Positions 46,091-56,723 are shown, numbered from the stretch's first letter. The stretch is DNA of 64,000 bases from Pollutimonas subterranea (GCF_002849655.1 NZ_PDNW01000018.1:21855-85854); one strand, 5' to 3'. A program made the numbers and translations. The notes: generated by a model from the letters alone, not told the origin.

Positions 46091-46779
46091 TCGGCATCCT
46101 GAACCTCAATCACATACCCCATGCCGCGCACGGTGTGTATCAGTTTCCTTTCGAACGGGCCGTCCACCTTTGCGCGTAGCCGCCTGACGGCCGCTTCCAC
46201 TACGTTGGTATTATTGTTGAAATTAATATCCCAGACCTGTTCGGCTAAAGTCTGCCGGGACAAGACTTGGCCACGCTTGCGCATGAATAACTGAAGCAAA
46301 GCGAACTCCTTCACAGTCAAGTTGATTGGTTGCTCGTTCCGATAGACGCGTCGGCGCAGAAGATCCAACTCTAGATCGGCTACGCGAACGATATTCGTAT
46401 GGGCGTCAGTCAAGTTTGCGGGGTCGTTCCTACGAACCAGCGCAAAGATACGAGCCATGAGTTCGGTCAGTGAGAAGGGCTTGGGAAGGTAATCATCAGC
46501 GCCATCCTCCAGCCCTCTCACCCGGTCTTCAACCCGATCTCTTGCGCTGAGCATGAGCACTGGCACACGACTCTGTTTGCGTAGCTCGCGTAACAATTGA
46601 AATCCATCCATACCCGGCAACATTACATCCAGAAGGATAAGATCGTATGGGGTTTCCTGTGCGAAAAATAGGCCTTCCCTGCCGTCGCCAGCCACATCAA
46701 CCACATAGCCATGCTCCGTCAACGCTCGACGTAAGTAGTCTGCAAGCTTTCTTTCATCTTCGACCACAAGAATTTTCAT
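46084..46779 (-). CDS. OmpR-family response regulator of the third two-component system
   Basis: 231 aa from ATG 46779 (GAGGAAG upstream; a frame to 46818 is less likely). Receiver with ED at 7-8, Asp51 in LLDVMLPGMDGF and Lys101 in KPFSL; winged helix at about 132-228 with INLTVKEFALLQLF and NVVEAAVRRLRAKVD. The recognition helix differs from CopR (VVEAAV for VIDVAI), so its DNA box is probably different; a candidate dyad TTACG-N4-CGTAA lies upstream at 46939-46952. Confidence 0.94.
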   Translation of the reverse strand: MKILVVEDERKLADYLRRALTEHGYVVDVAGDGREGLFFAQETPYDLILLDVMLPGMDGFQLLRELRKQSRVPVLMLSARDRVEDRVRGLEDGADDYLPKPFSLTELMARIFALVRRNDPANLTDAHTNIVRVADLELDLLRRRVYRNEQPINLTVKEFALLQLFMRKRGQVLSRQTLAEQVWDINFNNNTNVVEAAVRRLRAKVDGPFERKLIHTVRGMGYVIEVQDAEC

Positions 46780-47123
46780 TGTTGTTGTGCTTCCTCCATG
46801 GAAAATGGCTAAGCGCACAGTGGTGCGTGATGCGCGAACGCATCTGCAGTCGTCGTTAGCAGCTCGTCCCTAACGCACGGTATGTTCGTAACCCGTATAC
46901 GTTACGTTAGTCAGCCTGTCATTAGCAGGACACGGTGATTACGAATCCGTAACCTTGCTCGCATACGCCCTGCGCCATACGGCCTCGGGCAATGCACAGC
47001 ATTCCGCGACAAAGGAGCCGAAAGCCGTCACGGTACGCTCGAGGAGTTCTCTCCGACCCATGCGGAAGCCTCTTCAGTCCCGCTACGCTAAGTGAACGCA
47101 GCGGGCATCCCATACACATTGGG
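46780..47123. other. regulatory region between the regulator and porin genes
   Basis: 344 bp without a gene. Two dyads built on GTTACG/CGTAAC are present: CGTAAC (46887-46892) with GTTACG (46901-46906), and TTACG (46939-46943) with CGTAA (46948-46952). They are candidate binding sites of the adjacent response regulator. Confidence 0.5.
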
Positions 47124-48281
47124 TCAAAACTGATGACGCAACCCTACGCTGACAGTTTTAACCTTCGCGTCGTCCAAGAATGCGAAGTTATCGGTATACG
47201 AGCCGACGGCATACAAGTCGGTCCGCTTTGAGAGCGTATAGGTATAACCGAGGCTGAACGTATTTGAGCTTGCATCTCCTCCGGTAAGATCTTTGTTATT
47301 TGCGTCTGCTCGCGCCCAGGAGCCGAACATGCTGCCCGCGGCTCCTACCGGCGCAGAGACTGCAACTAAGTATGAATTTGACTTGAAGCCGTCGACGAAA
47401 ACATTAGTCGGCACACCGGAGAAGCTCCCTACAGCCCCCCCAGGCAAGCCTGCCCCACCGAACCAGCCATCAGTCGTCCTGCTATACGCAAGTGCCAGCT
47501 TGGCTACTTCAAAGTCGTAGGCTGCGCCAACGACATACGACCTGGGCGTCGCCTGCGTCTGTTGATCACTCAGCTTGTTCGAAGGGTTTAGCTGGTCATA
47601 CGATATGAAGGCTGACAACGGCCCATTCCCGTAGCGAAGCGCTGCTGTTATGGCGCGTGTATTGTCGGCCGTGTTGAATCCCACCTGATTCGATTTAGAG
47701 TCATCCGCACTGAATGAGTACCCAAGGCCCATGGTGAAGCCATTTATCGTCGGCGTCTCATAGGTGACCAATTGATCGTAACGTACCCAATTTACTGAGC
47801 TAAATCCCGACCCACTGCCCATATTCAACTGAGTAAAGCCCCCGCCAAACATCGGGCCAAGAACGCTGTAAAAGTAGCGCGACCCAATGTTGTACTGGCG
47901 ACCTATATTGAACTGACCCCAATTATCACTGCCAAGCCCAACAGTCGCGTTACGACCGAACAGGCGACCGCCTTGAGTCGATTGTCCATTGCTAAGATTG
48001 AAACCGGACTCCAGTTGAAACTTGGCATACAGTCCGCCGCCAAGATCCTCCTTTCCCCGTATACCCCAACGCGATCCGTTCTTGACGCTGTCCGTCATGC
48101 CGAAGCGGCTGCGATCTAATGACACTCTCTGATTGCTGACTGGATCTACTATCGTCCCGTCCACCTTCGAGTAGCCAACGCCCGCGTCGAGTATTCCGTA
48201 TAGCGTAACGGAGGTCTCCGCCTGAGTAGTACTGGATAGTAACGTAGCCAGAGCGGCCATTATTTTTAGCGTATTTTTCAT
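47124..48281 (-). CDS. Burkholderiales-type outer-membrane porin
   Basis: 385 aa from ATG 48281 (AAAGGAGCC upstream; a frame to 48371 is rejected because the signal peptide begins here). Signal peptide to TQAE, first strand SVTLYGILDAGVGY, NRSRFGMTDSVKNGSRWGIRGKEDLGGGLYAKFQLE, and C-terminal KTVSVGLRHQF with the final Phe. A trimeric 16-strand general-diffusion porin. Unlike the related gene at 42865 it is in frame throughout. Transcribed divergently from the DUF4148 gene at 48886. Confidence 0.93.
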   Translation of the reverse strand: MKNTLKIMAALATLLSSTTQAETSVTLYGILDAGVGYSKVDGTIVDPVSNQRVSLDRSRFGMTDSVKNGSRWGIRGKEDLGGGLYAKFQLESGFNLSNGQSTQGGRLFGRNATVGLGSDNWGQFNIGRQYNIGSRYFYSVLGPMFGGGFTQLNMGSGSGFSSVNWVRYDQLVTYETPTINGFTMGLGYSFSADDSKSNQVGFNTADNTRAITAALRYGNGPLSAFISYDQLNPSNKLSDQQTQATPRSYVVGAAYDFEVAKLALAYSRTTDGWFGGAGLPGGAVGSFSGVPTNVFVDGFKSNSYLVAVSAPVGAAGSMFGSWARADANNKDLTGGDASSNTFSLGYTYTLSKRTDLYAVGSYTDNFAFLDDAKVKTVSVGLRHQF

Positions 48282-48885
48282 GAAAGGCTCCTTTAACCCT
48301 GAGGTAGACACGGCGCTGATTGCAGTAAATGCTCGTTCCTGCATGCACGCTTTAACGCGAGATCCATACACGAAGCGAATCCAAGACTGCGGGACTAAGA
48401 GCTTAGTCGGCGGTGCCCAACAATCTACGAACTCATCGATTACAAATTCGTTATCTGCATAACGTCGAGATCGACACTCTGGCCCCTTTGGGTTTGCGAA
48501 CGCCCGATTAGCTTTAATAATTGCAAAGGTTTCTTGCTGCCGATAATCGGTCGAATGAAGTCGCGAAACAGTGTCTCAAGTTTTGGGTCTGCCACACCGC
48601 GGCATATTTCGGTCCGCTGTAGACGCGAATAACGATTGGGGCCGCGAGCTCTCCGCGACAGCCCAGTCCGGCTAGTCAATCAGCGAGTCAGCACGTGTAT
48701 ACGCACGACCGATACAACCAGCAACGATCATGACGACAGATTGACGAAGATGACGCAAATGTCATGCTGTCGTCATCGGCCTGTTGGCGCTCGGGGCATA
48801 CAGTAGATCCATCGCCAGAAAAACTAGCACGGCGCTAGTGAATCAACGACTCCGCTGGCAACCACTCTTTTAAAAGGAATGAATA
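48282..48885. other. divergent regulatory region between the porin and DUF4148 genes
   Basis: 604 bp. A perfect dyad CGTTAT (48449-48454) and ATAACG (48459-48464) with a 4-nt centre resembles the dyads upstream of the third response regulator. The short frames here are not supported as genes. Confidence 0.45.
48449..48464. promoter_or_regulatory. CGTTAT-N4-ATAACG dyad
   Basis: A perfect 6-4-6 inverted repeat 168 bp upstream of the porin start. A possible site for the third response regulator or another regulator. Confidence 0.4.
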
Positions 48886-49218
48886 ATGTCCCTTCGTACC
48901 AAAACTCTTGCCGCCTTGCTTACAGCAGTTATTGCCGTTCCCGCTACCAGTTTCGCTTACTGGATCCCTGACAACAGTGAACAGGGGGGCACCGAAGTCG
49001 TCGATTGGTCCAACATGAAGAGCCGTGCACAGGTGCTTGAGGAGCTCGAGCAGGCAAAGGCAGACCCTTCATGGGCCACCCGCCAGGGGGAAGAAACCGG
49101 GACTTGGTCTATGGCCGGCGCTGAGCAGACGAAATCGCGCGCCGAAGTTCGACAGGAACTGGAATCAATGAGCGCGAAAGAAAAAGCGTATATCCAAAGC
49201 TTCTACACCGGCGCGTAA
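48886..49218 (+). CDS. DUF4148 exported protein (second copy)
   Basis: 110 aa, AAAGGAATGAATA before the ATG. Signal peptide to about residue 24 (SFAYW), then two KSRAxVxxELE units (NMKSRAQVLEELEQAKADPSW and TKSRAEVRQELESMSAKEKAY), the repeating pattern of DUF4148. Function unknown. Followed by a hairpin terminator. The region thus shows the same pair, porin plus DUF4148, on both sides of the third two-component system. Confidence 0.82.
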   Translation: MSLRTKTLAALLTAVIAVPATSFAYWIPDNSEQGGTEVVDWSNMKSRAQVLEELEQAKADPSWATRQGEETGTWSMAGAEQTKSRAEVRQELESMSAKEKAYIQSFYTGA

Positions 49219-49247
49219 GCCGTTCTGATCTTTTTCTAATATAGTTA

Positions 49248-49277
49248 GGGCAGCCAAACGGCTGCCCTACTCCTTTC
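49248..49277 (+). terminator. terminator after the second DUF4148 gene
   Basis: Stem GGGCAGCC (49248-49255) with GGCTGCCC (49260-49267) and loop AAAC, followed by a T-rich stretch. Confidence 0.75.
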
Positions 49278-49429
49278 TGAAATCCCAACTTTGTCGCCTA
49301 TGGCTCGGGCCCGTCGTGTGATAAGCGTACCATCTGGCGGCAGTCTCATGACGTTGGCGTTCACGCCAGGAATGCCAGGTACCTAAAAATACAGCCGATG
49401 ATGCTCAAAGGCTTCCCAAGCAGTAGACA

Positions 49430-49786
49430 CTACCGCTTCTTTAACGTCATGATGGTATAGGTTCCATTCAGGTTCTCAAGCCTGAATTTAACCTTTTCCC
49501 CTTCTTTGGCCTGTTGCAATACCGTTTCATCTTTGGCTTTATAAGCCATCGTCATCGGTGGCATGCCGACGTTCTCGAGTGCGCCGTGCTCAATCGTTAT
49601 CATGCCGCTTGGCCGGTCCACCTTACGAACCACACCATCAGACAAAGCGGTGTCTGCCCTGACTTCCGAAGACGCCGCACTGGTACTTCCGGTCGGACCG
49701 TTAGTATTCCCATCGGCTGCAAAAGCTGTAAGGGACATGCCAAGCGCTAGGCTAGCACCCAGCGAAAATGAGATCAGTTTCTTCAT
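49430..49786 (-). CDS. cusF: CusF-type periplasmic Cu(I)/Ag(I) chaperone
   Basis: 118 aa from ATG 49786 (GGAGAAATTGTT upstream; the long frame to 49948 enters cusA). Signal peptide to FAAD (about 24). The OB-fold domain has DGVVRKVDRPSGMITIEHGALENVGMPPMTMAYKAKD: the His and the two Met of MPPMTM are the metal ligands of CusF. It hands Cu(I)/Ag(I) to CusB. Last gene of the leftward cusCBAF operon, 55 bp after cusA. CusB here also carries its own CusF-like domain. Confidence 0.92.
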   Translation of the reverse strand: MKKLISFSLGASLALGMSLTAFAADGNTNGPTGSTSAASSEVRADTALSDGVVRKVDRPSGMITIEHGALENVGMPPMTMAYKAKDETVLQQAKEGEKVKFRLENLNGTYTIMTLKKR

Positions 49787-49841
49787 AACAATTTCTCCGT
49801 AGATGGAAAATATGGTGCGTATGCACCGGGCGAGTACTACC

Positions 49842-52800
49842 TTACTGATGCTTTCTTTCAAGGCGACGGATTTGACGCCGTTGCAACAAAAGCCAGGCGG
49901 CTGGGATAACGAACATCGACAGAATAGGCGCCGTAACCATCCCGCCAATCATGGGTGCAGCGATACGTTGCATGACTTCCGAGCCAGTACCTTGACCCAA
50001 CATAATTGGAAACAGGCCCCCCAGTACGACAGCCACCGTCATGGCCTTTGGACGAACCCGTACTACCGCCCCTTCTCGAATGGCTTCCATCAGCAATGAC
50101 TCAGTAAATGGCTTCCCGCACTTGAGGCGATCATTCAAGGCCGTTTTCAGGTAAAGCAACATTACGACGCCAAACTCAGCTGCCACGCCAACAAGAGCGA
50201 TGAAACCAACCGCAGTTGCCACGGAAATTGCATGCCCCAGCATCCAGATGAGCCAGAAGCCCCCGATCAATGCAAACGGCACGGTCACCATCAACAACAA
50301 TGCATCAGTCACGGAATTGAACGTGAGGAATAAAAGCACAAAGACCAGTGCCAGCGTCATGGGCACGACTGTTCGCAGCTTTGCTTCCGCCCGCTCAAGG
50401 TATTCGAATTGGCCGGACCAGGCAATGGAGTAGCCTACTGGCAGCATCACGTCGCGCGCAACGACCTTTTGCATCGCTTGGACGACCGAAGACAAATCTG
50501 CATTTTGTATGTCAACGTAGACGTAGCCCGTCAAGCGTGCATTCTCACTACGGATCATGGGTGGACCATCGGAGATTCTGACGTCCGCGACATCCTCAAG
50601 GCGAATTTGCGCGCCCCGATCAGTCACGATAGATAACTGTCGCAGATCGTCCAGCGAATCACGTATCTCGCGCGGGTATCGAACATTGATGGGGAAGCGC
50701 CGACGTCCATCGATCACCTCTCCTACGTTCTCGCCCCCTACGGCCGAGGACACGATGCCTTGAATGTCGGTAATGGCTAAGCCGTACCGCGCAGCAGCCA
50801 TCCGATCGATATCGACGTCGATGTAGCGTCCGCCCGTCAAGCGTTCGGCCAACGCCGACGAAACGCCCGGAACGCCCTTGACCGCCGTTTCAACCTGCGA
50901 GGCGATTTTATCGATTTCCTCCAGGCTTGGGCCTGATATCTTGACACCTACCGGCGTCTTGATTCCAGTTGATAGCATGTCGAGTCGATTTCGGATGGGT
51001 GGCACCCAGACATTGGTCAAGCCTGGTACATTGACGGCCTGATCCAGTTCTTCGATCAGTTTTTTGGGGGTCATTCCTACGCGCCACTCGTCTCGAGGTT
51101 TGAACTGGATCGTGGTTTCGAACATTTCAAGTGGAGCAGGATCTGTGGCCGTATCGGCGCGGCCAGATTTGCCAAAGACCGTTGCCACCTCAGGAACAGA
51201 CTTGATCATGCGGTTGGTCTGTTGCAAGAGTTCAGTGGCTTTCTGGGCAGACAATCCGGGCAGTGCCGTGGGCATATACAAGAGATCACCCTCATCAAGA
51301 GCTGGCATAAACTCACTGCCCAGGCGTGAAATGGGAACCAGCGTCACTGCCAGAGCGACAACCGCCAACGCGATCACAGCCCAGGGACGCCGCAGCGTCG
51401 CCTCGAGCATTGGCCGGTACATCCAAACTAGTACACGATTGATCGGGTTAGCCATTTCACGAGGAATACGTCCCCGAATCAAGTAACCCATCAACACCGG
51501 AACTAATGTCACCGAGATGGCTGCAGCGGCTGCAATCGAGTATGTCTTGGTGAATGCGAGGGGCGCGAACATCTTGCCCTCTTGTCCCTCCAGCGAAAAG
51601 ACGGGTATAAAGGACAGCGTAATGATGAGTAACGAAAAAAACAGAGCTGGCCCCACCTCTGCGGTCGATGTCGCGATCAGCTCCCATCGTCGCGATGTCG
51701 TGAGAGGCGTGTCGGGATGCTGGTGTTCGTACGCTTCAATATGCTTGTGCGCGTTCTCTATCATTACGATGGCCGCATCGATCATCGCACCAATTGCAAT
51801 CGCGATGCCGCTAAGGGACATGAGGTTCGCGTTAACGCCTTGATAGCGCATCACGATGAATGCCGCGAGTATCCCTAGCGGCAATGAAAGAATAGCGACG
51901 AGGGCACTGCGCAAATGAAATAGAAACAAAGCGCAAACTATTCCGACGATAACGAATTCTTCAAGTAGCTTGTCCGTAAGGTTTGATACAGCACGTTCGA
52001 TCAGCTGCGAGCGATCGTAGGTCGTTACCACCTCAACTCCCGGCGGCAGCGATTTGCTAAGTTCAGCCAGCTTCTTTTTGACCGCGTCGATAGTGGTGAG
52101 CGCATTCTTTCCGGACCGCATAACGATCACGCCTCCGGCTACTTCACCCTCGCCATTTAGCTCAGCAATTCCTCGGCGCATCTCCGGCCCAATCTGAATA
52201 CGCGCGACATCGCCTAGCAAGACAGGTGTGCCGGAGTCGCTCGCGCGCAGTACGACATTCCTGAAGTCGGCCAACGTCTTAAGATATCCCGAAGAGCGAA
52301 CCATATACTCGGATTCAGCCAGTTCCAGCACAGAACCACCTGCCTCCTGGTTCGACTTACCCAGTGCATCTTTTACCTCGGCCAATGGAATCCCATAGGC
52401 GCGCAGCTTGTCTGGATCCACCACTACCTGATACTGGCGAACCATACCGCCTATAGAGGCTACTTCGGAGACGTCTGGCACGGCCTTTAACTCGAATTTT
52501 AAAAACCAGTCATTCAAGGCTCTTAATTGACCCAGGTCGTAGGTGTTAGACCGGTCCACCAACGCATATTCGTAGACCCATCCCACGCCGGTGGCATCCG
52601 GCCCAAGTGAAACGCTTGCGCCCGGGGGTAACCGACTCTGCACTTGGTTCAGGTATTCCAGTACACGCGACCGAGCCCAATACTGATCAGTTTCGTCATC
52701 AAAGAGCACGTAGACAAATGCATCGCCAAATGACGAATACGCCCGGATTGTTTTAGCGCCGGGAACCCCTAACAAGGTCGTAGTGAGCGGATAGGTCACC

Positions 52801-52991
52801 TGATCTTCCACGACTTGCGGCGCCCGCCCAGGATAGGACGCCTTGATAATGACCTGGGTGTCGGAAAGGTCTGGCAAGGCGTCAATCGGCGTATCCAACA
52901 GCGAAAATATACCCCATGCAGCAATGACGACGGTCCCTAGCAACACGAGAAAGCGGTTATAGATGGACCAATGGATGAGGCGCGCAATCAT
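49842..52991 (-). CDS. cusA: CusA heavy-metal RND efflux pump
   Basis: 1049 aa inner-membrane RND transporter with twelve helices and two large periplasmic loops. The proton-relay helix 4 reads [20 protein letters not shown]. The three methionines that define Cu(I)/Ag(I) pumps are recognisable: in [10 protein letters not shown], in [13 protein letters not shown] and in [11 protein letters not shown], so it is CusA rather than the Zn/Co/Cd type CzcA. It takes metal from the periplasm or cytosol and expels it through CusB-CusC. Start overlaps cusB as ATGA. Intact. Confidence 0.97.
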   Translation of the reverse strand: MIARLIHWSIYNRFLVLLGTVVIAAWGIFSLLDTPIDALPDLSDTQVIIKASYPGRAPQVVEDQVTYPLTTTLLGVPGAKTIRAYSSFGDAFVYVLFDDETDQYWARSRVLEYLNQVQSRLPPGASVSLGPDATGVGWVYEYALVDRSNTYDLGQLRALNDWFLKFELKAVPDVSEVASIGGMVRQYQVVVDPDKLRAYGIPLAEVKDALGKSNQEAGGSVLELAESEYMVRSSGYLKTLADFRNVVLRASDSGTPVLLGDVARIQIGPEMRRGIAELNGEGEVAGGVIVMRSGKNALTTIDAVKKKLAELSKSLPPGVEVVTTYDRSQLIERAVSNLTDKLLEEFVIVGIVCALFLFHLRSALVAILSLPLGILAAFIVMRYQGVNANLMSLSGIAIAIGAMIDAAIVMIENAHKHIEAYEHQHPDTPLTTSRRWELIATSTAEVGPALFFSLLIITLSFIPVFSLEGQEGKMFAPLAFTKTYSIAAAAAISVTLVPVLMGYLIRGRIPREMANPINRVLVWMYRPMLEATLRRPWAVIALAVVALAVTLVPISRLGSEFMPALDEGDLLYMPTALPGLSAQKATELLQQTNRMIKSVPEVATVFGKSGRADTATDPAPLEMFETTIQFKPRDEWRVGMTPKKLIEELDQAVNVPGLTNVWVPPIRNRLDMLSTGIKTPVGVKISGPSLEEIDKIASQVETAVKGVPGVSSALAERLTGGRYIDVDIDRMAAARYGLAITDIQGIVSSAVGGENVGEVIDGRRRFPINVRYPREIRDSLDDLRQLSIVTDRGAQIRLEDVADVRISDGPPMIRSENARLTGYVYVDIQNADLSSVVQAMQKVVARDVMLPVGYSIAWSGQFEYLERAEAKLRTVVPMTLALVFVLLFLTFNSVTDALLLMVTVPFALIGGFWLIWMLGHAISVATAVGFIALVGVAAEFGVVMLLYLKTALNDRLKCGKPFTESLLMEAIREGAVVRVRPKAMTVAVVLGGLFPIMLGQGTGSEVMQRIAAPMIGGMVTAPILSMFVIPAAWLLLQRRQIRRLERKHQ

Positions 52992-54514
52992 CGGGCTTTC
53001 TCCATAACAGGCTCAACCGACAGTAACTGATAGCCATCGCTCGACTGCTTGAACGAGAATCGCACAGTTTGACCTAGCTTTACGTCCGGGAATGCGTCAG
53101 CACCGGGCTTGCTGAACGTCATCGTCATGGCGGGCCAGTTCAATGCAGAGACAGCTTGATGCGAGAACGTGATGCCGTCGGCAGTGATTTGCTCGATTTT
53201 GCCGGTCGTTTCATAAGACGGTGCGGGAACCGCCATTGCCTTGCCGGTATCCTCAGCACCAGTTATAGATTCCCCCTGGAACTTGGGAAGGATAGAACGT
53301 AGATTCGCTTCAGAATCGATCAGGAACTGGCCCGAGGCGACGACCTGTTGACCTTCGCGCAGCCCGCGCAGGACTTCCGTCGTATCATCAAGGCGAATGC
53401 CCAGCTCAACCTTTACCGGCTGAAGCCGCCCCGCCTCGTTCTTTACAATGACCACCGACCGCTCGCCCGTTGTTATTACAGCCTCAGAGGGGACAAGCAA
53501 GCGCGAAACTGATTCTTCCGCGCTGATGTGCGCGCGCATCAGCATTCCGGGCGTCAATCCCAGCTCAGTGTTGTCGATTTCCAGCCGTGCCTGCAACGTC
53601 CGACTGTTCGTACTGATTCCGGGCAAGATTTCGCGAATTCTCCCCTTAACGCGCCGATTTGAGTCGCCCGAGAATGCAGCGTCAACTGTCATGCCGGGGC
53701 GAACCCTCGACGCCATCGACTCTGGTACCTCGATCACAAGCCACAGTTTGTTCAACCCCACCAGCTTGGCTAAGGTCTGGCCCGGTGCAACCATTGCGCC
53801 GTTGCGCACCGAAAGCTCGGTGATCACTCCAGAGATAGGTGCACGCAAAGTAATATAACTTTGCACTTTCCCGGTTCTATCCAGGGTACTGATCAGGTCT
53901 TTCGGTATCGACAGTGCCCGCATGCGTGTGCGCGATGCCGACAGCATTTCTCCACCAGCACCGCCGCGCTTAAGCGCGAGATATTCTTCCTGCGGCGCGA
54001 GCCAATCCGGAACGAACGGCGATGCGATGGCTGTCCCTTCTTTGATGTGTTGCAAGGGTGCATCTGCATGGAGCCGTTCAATGAATCCATTCACGCGAGA
54101 CTGAATAAACACTGCTTGCGATTCGTCAAACTGTGTCGTACCGATCGCGTCAAACCCTTGCTTGGTCTCTTCTCTAGTGACCGTCGCGTAGCGGATGCCT
54201 AGGCTCTGTTGGAGGGACGGATCTATGCTGATTCCGTTGGCTACGCCCTCATCGGCATAAACCGGCTGAAGTGGCATATCCATGAAGGGTGATTTTCCGG
54301 GTTTATCAAATCGTTGGCCTGGCACCATGGGATCGTGCCAGTACAGAACTTTTCTGTCCGATTCAGCTTCGGCCTTACTATCATTTTCCATATTTGCACC
54401 AGGGCGTTCTGAGACGCTACCCCCTTGTCGCATGCCGAACAAATAGCCGGCGCCAAGGAGTATCGCTACTCCAGCGAGCACAGCGATAACACGTATCCAC
54501 TTAGTCGGCTGCAT
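52988..54514 (-). CDS. cusB: CusB periplasmic adaptor with fused metal-binding domains
   Basis: 508 aa from ATG 54514 (AAAGGG upstream); a frame extending to 54598 is less likely. Membrane anchor at about 5-25, then a heavy-metal-binding segment [27 protein letters not shown] (about 57-83), the barrel-sandwich and coiled-coil of a membrane-fusion protein, and a C-terminal CusF-like domain (about 425-505) with [18 protein letters not shown] and WPAMTMTF metal ligands. It links CusA to CusC and probably delivers metal itself. Overlaps the cusC stop by 14 bp and cusA by 4 bp. Confidence 0.95.
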   Translation of the reverse strand: MQPTKWIRVIAVLAGVAILLGAGYLFGMRQGGSVSERPGANMENDSKAEAESDRKVLYWHDPMVPGQRFDKPGKSPFMDMPLQPVYADEGVANGISIDPSLQQSLGIRYATVTREETKQGFDAIGTTQFDESQAVFIQSRVNGFIERLHADAPLQHIKEGTAIASPFVPDWLAPQEEYLALKRGGAGGEMLSASRTRMRALSIPKDLISTLDRTGKVQSYITLRAPISGVITELSVRNGAMVAPGQTLAKLVGLNKLWLVIEVPESMASRVRPGMTVDAAFSGDSNRRVKGRIREILPGISTNSRTLQARLEIDNTELGLTPGMLMRAHISAEESVSRLLVPSEAVITTGERSVVIVKNEAGRLQPVKVELGIRLDDTTEVLRGLREGQQVVASGQFLIDSEANLRSILPKFQGESITGAEDTGKAMAVPAPSYETTGKIEQITADGITFSHQAVSALNWPAMTMTFSKPGADAFPDVKLGQTVRFSFKQSSDGYQLLSVEPVMEKAR

Positions 54515-55829
54515 GACTAACCCTTTGTGTAGATTCATCATTATTTGGGATAATCTGATACTCAAGCCGAGCCCAAATTTGGGCAACATCCAGTTCAAGT
54601 TCTAGAATCTGAAGTTTTGCGTCTAACAGTTCTCGCTTCGCTTTAAATACATATGCCAGCGATCCCGTACTCGCCTTATAAGCCGCAGTTGCAAGCCCAA
54701 CTTGTCGTTCTGCGGCTGGCAGTAGGGTCGTGTTAAGACTATCAACGCGTTCCCGCCCGTTCGCTAGTGCCGTGGACAAGTTTTCGATATCCGCTTGAAC
54801 CCCACGCTGGGTCTCACGCAATATAAAACGGGCCCTATTGCCCATTGCAGCCGCTTGAGCCACGTCTCGGTCCTGCCGGTTAGCTCTGGCGATTGGTAGC
54901 GGGATGCTGACACCCACCGATACCATGTCTTGGTACTGGCTACCTCGCTGTTGGTATGTCACGCCCCACGTCCAGTTTGGAGATCTATTACTGGTAGCGA
55001 CGGCGGTAGCTGCATCTGCTATTGATATCTCCCGCTCAGCAAGGAGCAGTTCAGGTTGAACCCGATTGAGCTCCTGTAGCGTGAGCGAGGACACCTTGCT
55101 GTGCAGCGACGGGACTTTTCCCTCTACCCGTATCACAGGTGCGGCAACCCATCGGCTTAATGAAATCAGTGCTGAACGAAGATCCTGTTGGGCTTTGAAC
55201 AGACTATCCTTCGTCTGCGAGCGCAACATCTGCGTCTGCGTTACATCAACGGCGGTCGCGCGCAAGCCGCGATAGGAAGCGCGCGTCGTAGTGAGCTCCT
55301 CTGTCATCTGAGTCATCAACACGTTGGACAATTGGAGGGCTCGTTGGGCATAGGCCGCATTAAGCCAAGCAATCGCCGTCTGCTGCCGAGTGTTAGCAGT
55401 TTGCAAAATCAGATCTGCTCGCGCCCTGTTCACCTGCTGGTCGGCAAGGCGCTCGCGGCGCCCGCGTTTATCCGCCGAAACCCACTCCTGTTCGATACCA
55501 ATACGTCGCATTGTCATCGAATCCCGACTGACCGAATAGCGCATTGGACCTTCAATTGGAACGCTGTCGATGCCCAACTTCAGTACCGGATCAGGCAGCT
55601 CGCCAGCCGATATGACAGCATTCAAACTGGCCGATATTGATGACTCGCTCGCCTGTATGGCGGCTGATCGGTTCGTGGCTTGGGCAAGCGCTTCCTCGAG
55701 AGTGAGGCCGGCCCCCTGACCATAGGCGGATCCGCTTGCTGTTACAAGTAGAACGCACAAAAAGCCGACGCGCACCGCAGCACTCACCAAAACACGCGGC
55801 GATGCGCGCGGAGGTATAACTGCAAACAT
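54501..55829 (-). CDS. cusC: CusC-type outer-membrane efflux channel (TolC family)
   Basis: 442 aa from ATG 55829 with CGGAGTTAATC upstream. Signal peptide to AYGQG, then two outer-membrane efflux protein (OEP) repeats with long helices (LTLEEALAQATNRSAAIQASE..., AQRALQLSNVLMTQMTEELTTTRASYRGLRATAVDVTQTQ...). No lipobox Cys is evident, unlike E. coli CusC, so it is closer to CzcC-type channels. It forms the outer-membrane exit of the Cus pump. First of cusCBAF. Confidence 0.94.
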   Translation of the reverse strand: MFAVIPPRASPRVLVSAAVRVGFLCVLLVTASGSAYGQGAGLTLEEALAQATNRSAAIQASESSISASLNAVISAGELPDPVLKLGIDSVPIEGPMRYSVSRDSMTMRRIGIEQEWVSADKRGRRERLADQQVNRARADLILQTANTRQQTAIAWLNAAYAQRALQLSNVLMTQMTEELTTTRASYRGLRATAVDVTQTQMLRSQTKDSLFKAQQDLRSALISLSRWVAAPVIRVEGKVPSLHSKVSSLTLQELNRVQPELLLAEREISIADAATAVATSNRSPNWTWGVTYQQRGSQYQDMVSVGVSIPLPIARANRQDRDVAQAAAMGNRARFILRETQRGVQADIENLSTALANGRERVDSLNTTLLPAAERQVGLATAAYKASTGSLAYVFKAKRELLDAKLQILELELDVAQIWARLEYQIIPNNDESTQRVSHAAD

Positions 55830-55903
55830 GATTAACTCCGAATAGTTTTTGGGATCGCTCACGGCTATAGCCGCGAAACAAAAAAACGGAACCCGGAGTC
55901 AAG

Positions 55904-56311
55904 TCAAATGCGTAACCTACGTGTCAACAGGAATACAGCATTATGGTCACTGCCGCTCTCGGGCAAGTCAGCGTAGATGGCTATCGGCCATGTTGGCGAC
56001 ACAGGTGATAGCGCGGCCGGATATGAGAATAAGAAAACTGGCTCTGACACAGTCGGCTGTGCACTAGCCTGGTTCAGCTGGCTTTCATCTGAAGAATGCT
56101 GTGCACATAGAGATGGTTGCGCCTCATCGATCATCCTCAAGTTACCGGCGGGCTGGGTGCAGCCGTGGCCCGCTGATTGTTCAGTTGAGGCAGCGACCTG
56201 CAATTGAGGTTGGGGACATACATAGCTTGCCAATGCCAGGCGCGAGAATAGCAGCGCAGTGAGCATCACTACGATCAATAGCCAGCGAGCATTGGGCCGA
56301 GTCATGTGCAT
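55904..56311 (-). CDS. small exported protein preceding cusCBA
   Basis: 135 aa; no strong ribosome-binding site, and a second ATG two codons in is an alternative. An N-terminal hydrophobic segment (WLLIVVMLTALLFSRLALAS) fits a signal peptide; four Cys and several His follow (YVCPQPQLQ, GHGCTQPAG, SLCAQHSS). The second half has SPTWPIAIYADLPESGSDH. I do not recognise the family. It lies 74 bp upstream of cusC in the same direction, so it is probably part of the operon; periplasmic metal binding is possible. Confidence 0.7.
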   Translation of the reverse strand: MHMTRPNARWLLIVVMLTALLFSRLALASYVCPQPQLQVAASTEQSAGHGCTQPAGNLRMIDEAQPSLCAQHSSDESQLNQASAQPTVSEPVFLFSYPAALSPVSPTWPIAIYADLPESGSDHNAVFLLTRRLRI

Positions 56312-56323
56312 GATGGGCTAATC

Positions 56324-56341
56324 AATAGTCCCAAGACTATT
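56324..56341. promoter_or_regulatory. AATAGTC-N4-GACTATT dyad upstream of the cus operon
   Basis: Perfect 7-bp arms with loop CCAA, 12 bp before the start of the first gene of the operon. A potential operator or leader hairpin; no CopR-type box was seen here. Confidence 0.5.
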
Positions 56342-56461
56342 GCCTTTTGCCTCGTAGTTGCCCACGCATTGTAGCGATTACGGATAGTGCTTTGGGATAG
56401 TATCCAGCACCAAAGAGGGTTGCCCGCACTTGCCGCAAGTAATTAAAAATCCGTTCCCGGC

Positions 56462-56680
56462 ATTGATGCAATGGCCGTGGGCATCAGTCTGGCCTTTATC
56501 GATAACAATATTCTGATAACGGCGGCGGCCATTGGCTTAGCAACGTTCCTAATGGTGACGCTGGGTGTCATGGTCGGCCGGTTGATCGGCAATGTGGCCG
56601 GCAAGTGGGCGGAGATTCTTGGCGGGTTGGCGCTGATAGGCGTCGGCGCCGTCATTCTGTATGAACACCTCACCATGTAA
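56462..56680 (+). pseudogene. mntP: relic of the manganese exporter MntP, C-terminal third
   Basis: Begins at [19 protein letters not shown] and runs through two or three helices to [15 protein letters not shown] is the second Asp motif of MntP (DUF204), whose full protein is about 190 aa with two such halves. An in-frame stop lies just upstream (56444) and the first half is missing. It therefore looks like a left-over of an older efflux gene, 44 bp from the end of the CDF gene on the other strand. Confidence 0.75.
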
Positions 56681-56723
56681 GAAGTGAATGAGCTAGGCGA
56701 CGCTGAGCGGCTACGCCTAATTC

